Positions 1-7,853 of a stretch of 64,000 bases of DNA are shown piece after piece. The notes beneath the pieces were generated by a model. It did not search any database. It was given only the letters and a program-made list of their open reading frames with translations, and had not been told where the DNA came from. A program made the position numbers and the translations under genes. Origin of the DNA: Sagittula sp. P11 (GTDB taxonomy: Bacteria > Pseudomonadota > Alphaproteobacteria > Rhodobacterales > Rhodobacteraceae). Position 1 is the first letter of the stretch. Every line of letters starts with the position of its first letter. The stretch is taken from contig NZ_CP021913.1 of the NCBI RefSeq assembly GCF_002814095.1, positions 2,321,001-2,385,000 on the forward strand, read 5' to 3'.

Positions 1-215
1 GGCCGATCGACTTCGACGCCGTCGACCGGCAGCCGGTGGATCTGGTGTTCTCGCTCTTCGCGCCGGAAGAGGCGGGGGTCGAACACCTGAAGGCGTTGGC
101 GCTGGTGTCACGCACATTGCGGGACGCGGGGCTTTGCACGAAACTGCGCGCCAATCCCGACCCGGCCACGCTTTTCACGATCCTGACGGAGTTCGAGACG
201 GTCAAGGCCGCCTGA
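1..215 (+). CDS. ptsN: PtsN, nitrogen PTS EIIA component (3' end only)
   Basis: Only about the last 70 codons are present; the frame is open from base 3 to the TGA at 213-215. The readable part (VDLVFSLFAPEEAG, then HLKALALVSRTLRDAGL) matches the C-terminal half of EIIA-Ntr proteins, which accept phosphate from NPr in the nitrogen-related PTS and act as cytoplasmic regulators. The phosphorylated histidine would lie upstream of the window and cannot be checked. The next gene is on the opposite strand, so this gene ends a rightward transcript. Family assignment is from remembered sequence pattern. Confidence 0.8.
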   Translation, partial: PIDFDAVDRQPVDLVFSLFAPEEAGVEHLKALALVSRTLRDAGLCTKLRANPDPATLFTILTEFETVKAA

Positions 216-337
216 GCCCGCGACTGCCGGCAGGACGGGACTCTGGCTTCGCCATTCGCCCGCCCGCCGGCCCTTCAACCCGAATGACCCATTGGCCCCA
301 AGCTGCCTGATCGGCGGCCCGTGGAAACGTGGAATTC

Positions 338-360
338 AGGTATTTGGACCAAGATGAAGG
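338..360 (-). repeat. Degenerate copy of the CTTCATCTTGG/AAATACCT intergenic repeat
   Basis: Read on the minus strand this is CTTCATCTTGG, then TCC, then AAATACCT. It faces the better copy at 376-400, giving an inverted pair. Unlike the other four copies it lacks the terminal CGG and has no hairpin beside it, so it may be a decayed unit. Confidence 0.6.
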
Positions 361-375
361 AGCAACCGTCCTGCC

Positions 376-449
376 CTTCATCTTGGCGGAAATACCTCGG
401 GGAGCGCGAGGGGCGGAGCCCCTCGTACCGCTGACGCCGAAGGCGTCAG
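376..449 (+). repeat. Intergenic repeat unit with adjacent hairpins
   Basis: The 25-bp core at 376-400 (CTTCATCTTGG, 3 nt, AAATACCTCGG) is followed at once by an 8-bp hairpin (407-414 pairs with 418-425) and a second 8-bp hairpin (431-438 with 442-449) that overlaps the stop codon of the leftward sulfotransferase gene. The second hairpin may help end that gene's transcript, although no clear U-tract follows. The same core occurs at 25281, 31815 and 31858. Confidence 0.7.
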
Positions 450-1873
450 CCCCAGGTATCGAAGCCGAACATCAGGTAGTCGCGCTGGTAGGCGTCCTGG
501 GCGAGGGCTTCGATCTCCTCGTCGTAGATCTGGGCGAGGCCGAAGGGGGCCTTGTTCGGAACGGATTCGGGGTCCGGCGGGGCGGGGTGGCCGACCTGCA
601 TGGCGAGCGCGGGCAGGTAGTCGGCAGCTTCGGTTTCGCGGATGATCATGTCGGGCAGGGTGAAGTCGCCCATGCCCTGGATGGATTGCGCCTGCGTCGC
701 CCAGTGACCGTCGACACGGACGGCGGTCTGGCCGGAGAGGTTGGCCTTCACCCAGCGCAGCCAGGCGGTGAAGGCTTCGCGGTGGGCGTTCACGTCATAG
801 TCCGCGCCGGGTTCGCCTTCGGGGATCGGCAGGGCGTGCACGCGGCGGAGCGTCTGGCGGATGCCCTTGAAGCTGCCCTTGCCGGTGGAGAGGATCTTCG
901 AGCAGAAGGCCTCGTGCGCGCGGGCGAGCGGGTGGCGGATCACGGTGAAGCTGCGGTGGCCGGGGCGTTCGCGTTTCCAGGCGCGCAGGCTGCCCTGGGT
1001 GAAGTCGCCGGTGAGCTGTCCGGGGTTCACGCCGTCGAGCGCCGCCATCCAGTCCGTCACCATGGTTTCCGGGCCTGAGCGGATCGGCATGTAGAGGAGC
1101 GGCGTCCTGGCGCAGGCGAGGTAGCCGGGCACGACCGGGCCGCGGCGCGGTTCGAAGTTGGGCGTCCGCGTCAGGTTGAAGCTGTCCTGCCGGGAGAGCG
1201 CCTTCTGCATCTCGTCGAAGTTCTCGACCTTTTCCGACAGCGGTTCGGGGTTCTGCCGTTTCAGCGCGGTGTTCAGGCTGTCGAGCTGCGCATTGCAGCC
1301 GAGCCAGCGCGCCAGCCCGTTCATCACAGCCACGTCCTGCAGGTCCTCGTAGGCGACGTAAAAGGCCGTCTGCGCCGTGGTCTGCAGGGCGTTCAGGAGT
1401 TTCACCTGGAAGGCCTGCAGCCCGTTCACATGCGCCTCGAACTCGCGCGCGTCGAAGCGGGCCTTCGCCTCCTTGCGCTTCTTAACGTTGGTCAGTTTCC
1501 ACTGGCCGGTGGTGCGGGCGATCTTCCACGACACATAGCTGTCGACCGGGTTCCGGGTCAGCACGATCTTGGCGATCTTCGGGTCGGTCAGCAGGGTGTC
1601 GAGGATGCGCGGGTCGTGGTCGTGGAAGTAGCGGAAGCCGCCCAGCCCGCCGGGTGTCGCCATGCGGATCTGGGTCAGCAGGCATTCCGGGTCGCGGTCG
1701 CGTTCCGACTGCACGATGCCCAGCACGTCCGTGGCGTTGGGATAGCCGATGAAATGCGGGTTGAACGCCTCGCCAAAGCAGGACAGCCCGTCGAAGGCGT
1801 TGAGGTTGGCTTCGAGGAAATTCGAGCCGGTGCGCATTTCGGCGAAGACGACGAAGCAATCGAACTTGGGCAT
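446..1873 (-). CDS. Two-domain sulfotransferase (NodH/Stf0-like N-terminus, second sulfotransferase-like C-terminus)
   Basis: 475 residues. The N-terminus has the PAPS 5'-phosphosulfate loop (RTGSNFL, residues 14-20) and a 3'-phosphate-binding segment (TRNPVDSYVS, about residues 106-115), typical of NodH/Stf0-type sulfotransferases that move sulfate from PAPS to a sugar or lipid. The C-terminal half (about 245-475) has its own RSGPET stretch and a VIRHPLARAHEAF segment that resembles the 3'-phosphate site of carbohydrate (type 2) sulfotransferases, so the protein looks bimodular. It ends a leftward polysaccharide gene run, 3 bp after the GT14-like gene. The acceptor is unknown, but a surface glycan is likely. 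Family is fairly sure; activity of the second domain is inferred. Confidence 0.75.
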   Translation of the reverse strand: MPKFDCFVVFAEMRTGSNFLEANLNAFDGLSCFGEAFNPHFIGYPNATDVLGIVQSERDRDPECLLTQIRMATPGGLGGFRYFHDHDPRILDTLLTDPKIAKIVLTRNPVDSYVSWKIARTTGQWKLTNVKKRKEAKARFDAREFEAHVNGLQAFQVKLLNALQTTAQTAFYVAYEDLQDVAVMNGLARWLGCNAQLDSLNTALKRQNPEPLSEKVENFDEMQKALSRQDSFNLTRTPNFEPRRGPVVPGYLACARTPLLYMPIRSGPETMVTDWMAALDGVNPGQLTGDFTQGSLRAWKRERPGHRSFTVIRHPLARAHEAFCSKILSTGKGSFKGIRQTLRRVHALPIPEGEPGADYDVNAHREAFTAWLRWVKANLSGQTAVRVDGHWATQAQSIQGMGDFTLPDMIIRETEAADYLPALAMQVGHPAPPDPESVPNKAPFGLAQIYDEEIEALAQDAYQRDYLMFGFDTWG

Positions 1874-1876
1874 GGA

Positions 1877-3577
1877 TTATTTCTTTACGAGGTAGGGTTT
1901 GCGCGTGGTGCCCCGGCTGTTGCGCGGGGCGGGATCGACGGGGAAATCGCCCATCAGGTAGGGGTGCATGCCCTGGTTCTTGAGGTTCTGCAGGAACTGG
2001 CCGAAGCCGGTCAGGTCTTCGAGCCTCGGCGCCTCGGCCAGTCGGCGCAGGGATTTCTGTCCGATCTCGTCGATGATGACCTGCAGCGGCTCCATCGGGC
2101 TTTCGATGAATTCGGCCATGGACCAGATGCGGATGCGGGCCTTCACGTCCGGGCTGCGCAGGGTGTCGAGCATCCGGCTTTCGACCTTCTGGAGGCGCGC
2201 GGCCTCCGCCCGGATGTCGGCGAAGTTGGCGTTGGACTTGAAGAGCGGCACGGCCCAGGCGCCGGAGATCACGGAGATCTGGGCGTTGGGGTCGCGCGAC
2301 ACCGGCCAGAGGATCTGCGGGTTGTCGCGGGGGCCGTACTGGAAGCACTGGCGTTCGCCGCGCGTGTTCCAGATCAGGTTGGTCAGGAAGGCGCGCGGGT
2401 TGGCGTCGCGCAGCCTGGCATTGTCGGAGAGGGCGCCGTTGATGAGCGTCTGGCCGCCGGTGAACTCTGCCCGTTCCGGGGCGTAGAGGTGGCCATGCAC
2501 CTGCGCGCCGGTGGCACGCGCCAGCCATTGCTCGAAGTCGATGAACAGCTCGGAAAAGCCCTGGAAGACGGAGTACTTGCCCGCGGTCACGCCGTTTTCC
2601 CAGCCGTAGTTCGGGAAGCGCGACTGCATGTAGAGGCCGGGGCGCCCGCGGGTCCGGCGGTCCACCGCCTTGGCGAAGATGCGGTCGATCTTGCCCGGGT
2701 TGGGTTCCTGCCGAGACATGGCGCGGTTGGGATCGGTGAGGAAGGCGTCGTAAAGCCGGTCGGCGTGCGGCCAGATCTTGCGCGCCACGAAGCAGTCGGA
2801 GCGGCGCAGCAGTTGCAGGTGGTCGTCGTAGAAGATGTGCGGCTTGCCCTGGAAATCGAACTTCGACAGCGTGAGCGAGCGGCTTTCGATCTGTGTGGAA
2901 TAGACCCGCGCGAGTGTCTGGAAGTAGCTCTCGTCCGGGATCCAGACGTGTTTGAAGTAGGCGTCGTAGCGCCGCCGCTCCGGATCGCCGAGGATGGCCG
3001 ACAGCGTCTGCCGCGTGAGGCACCACCACTGAGAGCCCATGTGCGGGATGATGCCGTTGGGGATGTGGCGCTTGTAGCCGGTCATGCGCTGCAGTTCGAC
3101 GAAGCTGTCGAAGAGCATCCGGTTCTTGCGCCAGGAGAAGGGGAAATGCAGCGTGAAGCGTTCGTGGTCGAGCCCGCCCACCGTCCACGGCACGTCGGCG
3201 GTCGTGGCGCTTTCGATGAAGTCGGTGCGGGGGCGTTCGGCGAGGTAGCTGGTCAGCTCTTCCACCGGGCGCAGCGGCAGGCAGGAGCCGGAGGCGAGGT
3301 AGACGTGGCGCACCTCCTCGAAGCTTTTCAGCATCAGCTCGGACGCGTCCTGCGAGGCGGCGACCAAGCCCCAGGTGCCCCATTCGCAGCGGTGGCGTTT
3401 CGAGAAGAGGATGCCCGGTGTCTGCGACAGGCGTTCGCGGAAGGCGTTGTAGCTGGCGCGGGGGACGGCGCTGTCGACGTGGATGACCACCGGGCAGCCG
3501 CCCTTGGCCCAGTGCAGCGCCACCTGTTCGGCCCGGTCGAAGGCGGTGTGGACCAGCATCACGATACCGACGCTCAT
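1877..3577 (-). CDS. Core-2/I-branching-type glycosyltransferase (GT14 family)
   Basis: 566 residues from the ATG at 3575-3577, which overlaps the preceding gene's TGA by 4 bp (ATGA), so that start is preferred to longer ones. The first 300 residues resemble the GT14 'Branch' domain: HVDSAV near residue 35, RHRCEWGTWGLV, YLASGSCLPL, and IPDESYFQT carrying a conserved acidic residue. The last 270 residues form a less familiar region seen in bacterial members. It should transfer a sugar, possibly N-acetylglucosamine or xylose, to a polysaccharide in the cytoplasm. Donor and acceptor cannot be read from sequence. It is translationally coupled to the GT2 gene upstream. Confidence 0.75.
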   Translation of the reverse strand: MSVGIVMLVHTAFDRAEQVALHWAKGGCPVVIHVDSAVPRASYNAFRERLSQTPGILFSKRHRCEWGTWGLVAASQDASELMLKSFEEVRHVYLASGSCLPLRPVEELTSYLAERPRTDFIESATTADVPWTVGGLDHERFTLHFPFSWRKNRMLFDSFVELQRMTGYKRHIPNGIIPHMGSQWWCLTRQTLSAILGDPERRRYDAYFKHVWIPDESYFQTLARVYSTQIESRSLTLSKFDFQGKPHIFYDDHLQLLRRSDCFVARKIWPHADRLYDAFLTDPNRAMSRQEPNPGKIDRIFAKAVDRRTRGRPGLYMQSRFPNYGWENGVTAGKYSVFQGFSELFIDFEQWLARATGAQVHGHLYAPERAEFTGGQTLINGALSDNARLRDANPRAFLTNLIWNTRGERQCFQYGPRDNPQILWPVSRDPNAQISVISGAWAVPLFKSNANFADIRAEAARLQKVESRMLDTLRSPDVKARIRIWSMAEFIESPMEPLQVIIDEIGQKSLRRLAEAPRLEDLTGFGQFLQNLKNQGMHPYLMGDFPVDPAPRNSRGTTRKPYLVKK

Positions 3578-4584
3578 GCCCAGTTCCCCTTGGACATGAT
3601 GCCGAGGATCTCGAGCTGGCGCCAGTTGATGTACTTCTCCGACCACTTGCACCAGAGGTCGGGGTTCTCCTTCACCCCTTCGGCGTAGGCGATGTATTCG
3701 CGGGAGGCGCCGTAGTGCTGACGGCGCTCAAGCTCTTCCTCGGCCTTCTTCGAGAAGGTGTCGAGGAACTTGGTGTGCAGCAGCACGCCCGACGCCTTTT
3801 CGCCGCCCCATTCGTCGTAGATCAGGTTCAGCCCGCGCGGCAGCAGGTTGTGGGTGGAGGACATGTAGGCGTACTTGCGGTCCCAGCGGACCAGCGGGAT
3901 CTTGTTGAGGGCGGGCGCGGCCTCCGGCATCTCGGTGAAGAACATGCGGGCGCGTGGGCCGCCCTGGATCCAGAGGTTGCCGAACTGCGGGTTCTTGGAG
4001 ATCGTGTAGTTGCCGGCGTCAAACCAGTTCGCGATCTCCAGCGGGTCCTGCCCGGCGCTGTAGGGATAGAGGTCGATCCGCCCCTTGGGATACATGTCGA
4101 GCAGCATCGCCGAGAACGACTTGATCGACGAGGCATCGAGCCAGTCGGTCAGGGCGCGCAGGGGCCGGGTGTCGCAGAACGGGTATAGCAGAAGCTCGTC
4201 GGGATCGACGGTCAGGCACCAGTGGTCGTGCCCGTACTTCATCAGCAGCCAGTTCATCCAGTCCACGCCGAAGCGCGACCGCTTGTAGCTGGCGCGGGTG
4301 GTCCAGACCGACACGTCCGGCTGGCGGCGCAGGTAGTCGAGCGAGCCGTCGTCGCTGTCGTTGTCCACGAACAGGAAGTGGTTCACCCCCATCTCGCGGT
4401 AATACTGGAGGAAGTACGGCAGGCGCACGCCCTCGTTCCGCTGGGTGGAGAACAGCAGCAGGTCGGAGGGGCGGATGTCGGCTGTGCGGTCGGCGACGGG
4501 CCTCAGGTCGCGGCGTTTGCGGAACGCGCGAATACGGCAGCGTCGCCTCCGCAGCCGCAGCTTGTATGACTGCCAAGCACCCAA
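3574..4584 (-). CDS. Glycosyltransferase family 2-like protein
   Basis: 336 residues. The start is a TTG (4582-4584) preceded by AAGAGACG; no better in-frame ATG lies before the conserved part. The nucleotide-sugar binding region is LLLFSTQRNEG, FVDNDSDDGS, and LTVDPDELLL with a DxD-like metal site. This resembles the Glyco_tranf_2_4 group often found beside GT14 enzymes in Rhodobacteraceae. No membrane segment is evident, so it probably works at the inner face of the membrane. Its stop overlaps the GT14 start. The very basic first 30 residues could be a membrane-surface anchor or could mean that the true start is further in. Confidence 0.7.
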   Translation of the reverse strand: MGAWQSYKLRLRRRRCRIRAFRKRRDLRPVADRTADIRPSDLLLFSTQRNEGVRLPYFLQYYREMGVNHFLFVDNDSDDGSLDYLRRQPDVSVWTTRASYKRSRFGVDWMNWLLMKYGHDHWCLTVDPDELLLYPFCDTRPLRALTDWLDASSIKSFSAMLLDMYPKGRIDLYPYSAGQDPLEIANWFDAGNYTISKNPQFGNLWIQGGPRARMFFTEMPEAAPALNKIPLVRWDRKYAYMSSTHNLLPRGLNLIYDEWGGEKASGVLLHTKFLDTFSKKAEEELERRQHYGASREYIAYAEGVKENPDLWCKWSEKYINWRQLEILGIMSKGNWA

Positions 4585-4640
4585 CGTCTCTTGCCCTTCT
4601 CATCGGCCGGCGTCCCGGTCGAATGCCTCTGCTCCGGCTA

Positions 4641-5831
4641 TCAGAGGTGCGTTAAGACTGCCTTGAAATGGTCGTCCCACGTCGGGGGCACCATGGGGGG
4701 CTGCGTCGCAACGCCTGCCTTGTGGTCTTGTGCCAGCTTCCTGATCGCCTCGATCCATAGATAACTGTCATTGACGTTCGCGTAAACGGGATAATCTCCC
4801 AGCACTTCGCGGAAGATAGGGAGGTCGTTGCAGATCACCGGCACGCCCATCGCAGCGGCCTCCAGCGGCGGCAGGCCGTAGCCTTCGGTGAAGGACGGGA
4901 AGAGCATCCCGGCAGAGCCCTTGACAAGCGAGAAGACCTCCGCATCGCCGAGGTTGTTGTACTCGAACACGCGGGGCGGTTTCTGGTCGAGGCGGGCAAA
5001 GACGTCCTCGCTCATCCAGCCGCGCCGTCCGATGATGACGAGATCGGCGTCGGGGATACGGTCCCAGATGTCCAGCAGCAGCCTGTGGTTCTTGCGGATC
5101 TCGATGGTGGAGAGGATCACGAAATAGGGGTTCTCGCCCGGCGGCGGGGCGGGTTTCACGTCGTGCACGGGCACGTCGATGCCCAGGTGCCCGGTCACGG
5201 TGCGCGGCGTGCGCGGGGCGGCACACCGCAGGACGTCGTCCTCCGTCACCTTCGAGTTGCACAGGATCACATCGGAATAGTCGATCATGCGGTCGAAGAA
5301 GTCGGCGAAGCGCTTGCCGTTGCGGTCGTCGCAGAACTGCGGCCAGTCGAGCGGGATGGTGTCGTGCAGCATGGTCGCGATCGTCGGCTGGATGGTGCGA
5401 AGCGCGTCGAGGAACCGGCGGGTGGCCGTGGTCAGGCCGACGTTGAAGTAATGCGTGCCCTTCGGCAGGTGACGCCCCAGCATCTTCGGAAGCCGGGTCG
5501 AGCGGCAGCGGGCCAGTGCAACGCGCCGCACGTCCGATTCCGCCGCCGCACGGTTTTCCGTGTACTTCCGGCGAAAGCGCGAAAGCAAGTCGGGACGGCC
5601 CCACCGGTTGTCCCGCACGCGGTCGCGCAGGTCGGCCATGCCCGCGCGGTCCAGAAGCAGATAGCCCACGGCGGTCCGCAAGATGGCGAAACACGGCACC
5701 GACGTGTCTTTGACGAAATAGTCGAGATAGGCGTATTCAACGCGGTCGACGCCGGTCAACCGGTCGCCGGCCCGCGAGACCAGGCGCGTCACCTCGAGGA
5801 GACGCGCCTGCCCGATTCCGTCATTTTTCAT
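4641..5831 (-). CDS. Glycosyltransferase family 1 (GT-B fold)
   Basis: 396 residues from the ATG at 5829-5831, which overlaps the end of galE by 11 bp. GT-B features are present: LHDTIPLDWPQF, VILCNSKVTEDD, the donor-domain entry YFVILSTIEIRKNH, and the late signature FPSFTEGYGLPPLEAAAMG with the E-x7-E pattern used to hold the nucleotide sugar. It should build part of the exported polysaccharide. Coupling to galE and galU suggests a UDP-glucose or UDP-galactose donor, but this is inference from position only. Confidence 0.8.
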   Translation of the reverse strand: MKNDGIGQARLLEVTRLVSRAGDRLTGVDRVEYAYLDYFVKDTSVPCFAILRTAVGYLLLDRAGMADLRDRVRDNRWGRPDLLSRFRRKYTENRAAAESDVRRVALARCRSTRLPKMLGRHLPKGTHYFNVGLTTATRRFLDALRTIQPTIATMLHDTIPLDWPQFCDDRNGKRFADFFDRMIDYSDVILCNSKVTEDDVLRCAAPRTPRTVTGHLGIDVPVHDVKPAPPPGENPYFVILSTIEIRKNHRLLLDIWDRIPDADLVIIGRRGWMSEDVFARLDQKPPRVFEYNNLGDAEVFSLVKGSAGMLFPSFTEGYGLPPLEAAAMGVPVICNDLPIFREVLGDYPVYANVNDSYLWIEAIRKLAQDHKAGVATQPPMVPPTWDDHFKAVLTHL

Positions 5832-6804
5832 AGTGCCCGTTCCGGTGCCACCGCCACGCATCCGCGATCATCTGCGGCATGGTCGAGCGGTGGGCGACCC
5901 AGCCCAGTTCGTCCTGTGCGCGGACAGAGCCGGAGACCAGCTTTGTCGCATCACCGGCCCTGCGGGGGCCGTCGGAAGAGGGGACCTCGGCGTTGGTCAC
6001 GGTGCCCGCGGCGGTGATGACCTCGCGCACGGAAAAGCCCTTGCCGGTGCCAAGGTTGAACACCCGGCTGCCTTTGCCGTCCTTGAGCCACTTCAGCCCC
6101 AGTACATGCGCATCCACGAGGTCGCAGACATGCACGTAGTCGCGGATGCAGGTGCCGTCCGGGGTGTCGTAGTCGGTGCCGTTCACCGTCAGCGCCGGGC
6201 GCTGGCCGTCGACGGCCTCGAGCATGACGGGGATCAGGTGGGTTTCGGGGCGGTGGTGTTCGCCGATCTCGCCCTCAGGATCGCCGCCCGCCACGTTGAA
6301 GTAGCGGAAGATGACGTGGCGCAGGCCGTACGCGGCGCCGAAGTCGCGCAGGATGTCCTCTACCGCGCGCTTCGACGCGCCGTAGGCGTTCAGCGGCTCC
6401 TGCGGGGTGCTTTCGTCGAGCACGACATTGTCGTGCTCGCCGTAGGTCGCGCAGGTGGAGGAGAACACGAAGTCGAGGCAGCCGGCGGCCACTGCCGCCT
6501 CGATCAGGGTCAGCGAACCGCAGACGTTGTTGCGCCAGTACATGCCGGGCTTTGCCATGGCCTCACCGACCTGGCTGAGCGCCGCGAAGTGCATGACGGC
6601 CACGGGTTCGTATTTGCGAAACACCTCGTCCAGACGGGCGCGGTCCATCAGGTCACCCTGTTCGAAGGGGCCGAACTTCACCGCGTCCTGCCAGCCGGTG
6701 ACAAGATTGTCATATGTCACCGGCGTAAAGCCTGCAGCCTTCAGCGCCTTGCAGGCATGGCTGCCGATGTACCCGGCTCCGCCGGTAACCAGAACGTTCG
6801 TCAC
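5821..6804 (-). CDS. galE: UDP-glucose 4-epimerase
   Basis: 327 residues, normal for the family. It interconverts UDP-glucose and UDP-galactose using NAD. Visible features are the Rossmann motif GGAGYIGSH at residues 8-16, the SSTCATYG segment and the catalytic pair in YGASK. The start is a GTG (6802-6804), 4 bp after the galU stop codon, so galU and galE are almost certainly co-transcribed. The gene's 3' end overlaps the next glycosyltransferase. Place in the cluster: supply of UDP-galactose for the surface glycan. Confidence 0.92.
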   Translation of the reverse strand: MTNVLVTGGAGYIGSHACKALKAAGFTPVTYDNLVTGWQDAVKFGPFEQGDLMDRARLDEVFRKYEPVAVMHFAALSQVGEAMAKPGMYWRNNVCGSLTLIEAAVAAGCLDFVFSSTCATYGEHDNVVLDESTPQEPLNAYGASKRAVEDILRDFGAAYGLRHVIFRYFNVAGGDPEGEIGEHHRPETHLIPVMLEAVDGQRPALTVNGTDYDTPDGTCIRDYVHVCDLVDAHVLGLKWLKDGKGSRVFNLGTGKGFSVREVITAAGTVTNAEVPSSDGPRRAGDATKLVSGSVRAQDELGWVAHRSTMPQMIADAWRWHRNGHYEK

Positions 6805-6808
6805 TGTC

Positions 6809-7705
6809 TTATTCGGCGGCCTTGCGGGTGGACATCAGTTCCTGGAGATAGCCTTCCAGCTCTTCGCGCAGGTCGTCGCGGGCAAGGCCGAAGGCGACGG
6901 TCGCCTGGAGGAAGCCCGCCTTGGAGCCGCAGTCGAAGCGCTGGCCGCGGAAGCGGAAGCCGTAGACGCCGCCGTCCTCCTTGCCGATCTCCTGCGCGAT
7001 GGCGTCGGTAAGCTGGATCTCTCCGCCGGCGCCGGTCTGCTTCGCGTTCAGGTTCTTGAAGATCTGCGGTGACAGGATGTAGCGGCCGATGACGGCCAGG
7101 TTGGACGGTGCGTCCTTCGGTTCCGGCTTTTCGACCATCCCCTTCACCTTGACCATGGAACCCATGTCTTCCTCGACGTCGAGCACGCCGTAGGCCTTGG
7201 TCTTTTCCTGCGGGACTTCCATCGCCGCGACCATGTTGCCGCCGGTTTCCTCGTAGGCCTCGACCATCTGCTGGAGGCAGGGCTTTTCGGACGCGATGAC
7301 GTCGTCGGGCAGCATGACCGCGAAGGGTTCGTTGCCGACCAGCTTGCGCGCGCACCAGATCGCGTGGCCGAGGCCGAGCGCCTTGTGCTGGCGGATATAG
7401 GCGATCTCGCCGGAGTCCATGTTGGTGGACTTCAGGATGCTCAGCAGCTCGTCCTTGCCCTTCCTCTTCAGCTCCTGTTCGAGCTGCGGGGCATGGTCGA
7501 AGTAGTCCTCGAGCGCGCCCTTGCCGCGCGAGGTGACGAAGATGAATTCCTTGATGCCTGCTGCACGCGCCTCATCGATGGCGTACTGGACCAGCGGACG
7601 GTCCACGAGCGTCATGATCTCCTTCGGCACGGACTTCGTCGCGGGCAGGAAGCGGGTTCCGAGGCCTGCAACCGGGAAAATTGCCTTGGTGACCTTTTTG
7701 GGCAT
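6809..7705 (-). CDS. galU: UTP-glucose-1-phosphate uridylyltransferase
   Basis: 298 residues, typical length. It makes UDP-glucose from UTP and glucose 1-phosphate. The nucleotidyltransferase signature GLGTRFLPATKSVPKE is at residues 14-29, followed by VDRPLVQY and the VEKP segment. An AAGGAG ribosome-binding site lies 8 bp before the ATG. It is the first gene of the galU-galE-glycosyltransferase-sulfotransferase run. The 148 bp upstream carry two CCA-N5-TGG boxes that may be regulatory. It also links to the glycogen operon through glucose 1-phosphate. Confidence 0.93.
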   Translation of the reverse strand: MPKKVTKAIFPVAGLGTRFLPATKSVPKEIMTLVDRPLVQYAIDEARAAGIKEFIFVTSRGKGALEDYFDHAPQLEQELKRKGKDELLSILKSTNMDSGEIAYIRQHKALGLGHAIWCARKLVGNEPFAVMLPDDVIASEKPCLQQMVEAYEETGGNMVAAMEVPQEKTKAYGVLDVEEDMGSMVKVKGMVEKPEPKDAPSNLAVIGRYILSPQIFKNLNAKQTGAGGEIQLTDAIAQEIGKEDGGVYGFRFRGQRFDCGSKAGFLQATVAFGLARDDLREELEGYLQELMSTRKAAE

Positions 7706-7807
7706 CCGTATGCTCCTTTTTTGCTATCGGATGGTCATTTCGAAATCGGTGTCTTGAGGTTGACCGGACCTTCGCGTGCAACCAATGAAAACGCCAGCAG
7801 TTTGGTT

Positions 7808-7848
7808 CCAATTTATGGCACATTTAGTGGGGTGACGCCAATAAATGG
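7808..7848. promoter_or_regulatory. Twin CCA-N5-TGG boxes upstream of galU
   Basis: Two 11-bp boxes, CCAATTTATGG (7808-7818) and CCAATAAATGG (7838-7848), have centres exactly 30 bp apart, about three helical turns. Each is palindromic at its ends with an A/T core, and each is followed by a (G)CAC-TT stretch. They lie about 100-140 bp before galU. Spacing and symmetry fit a regulator dimer bound twice on one face of DNA; a Ros/MucR-type regulator is one guess. No protein is assigned. Confidence 0.35.
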
Positions 7849-7853
7849 GCACG

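Noticed and set aside
1430..3688. 752-codon plus-strand open frame across the sulfotransferase and GT14 genes
   Set aside because: It spans two real genes on the other strand, with composition typical of antisense GC-rich frames.
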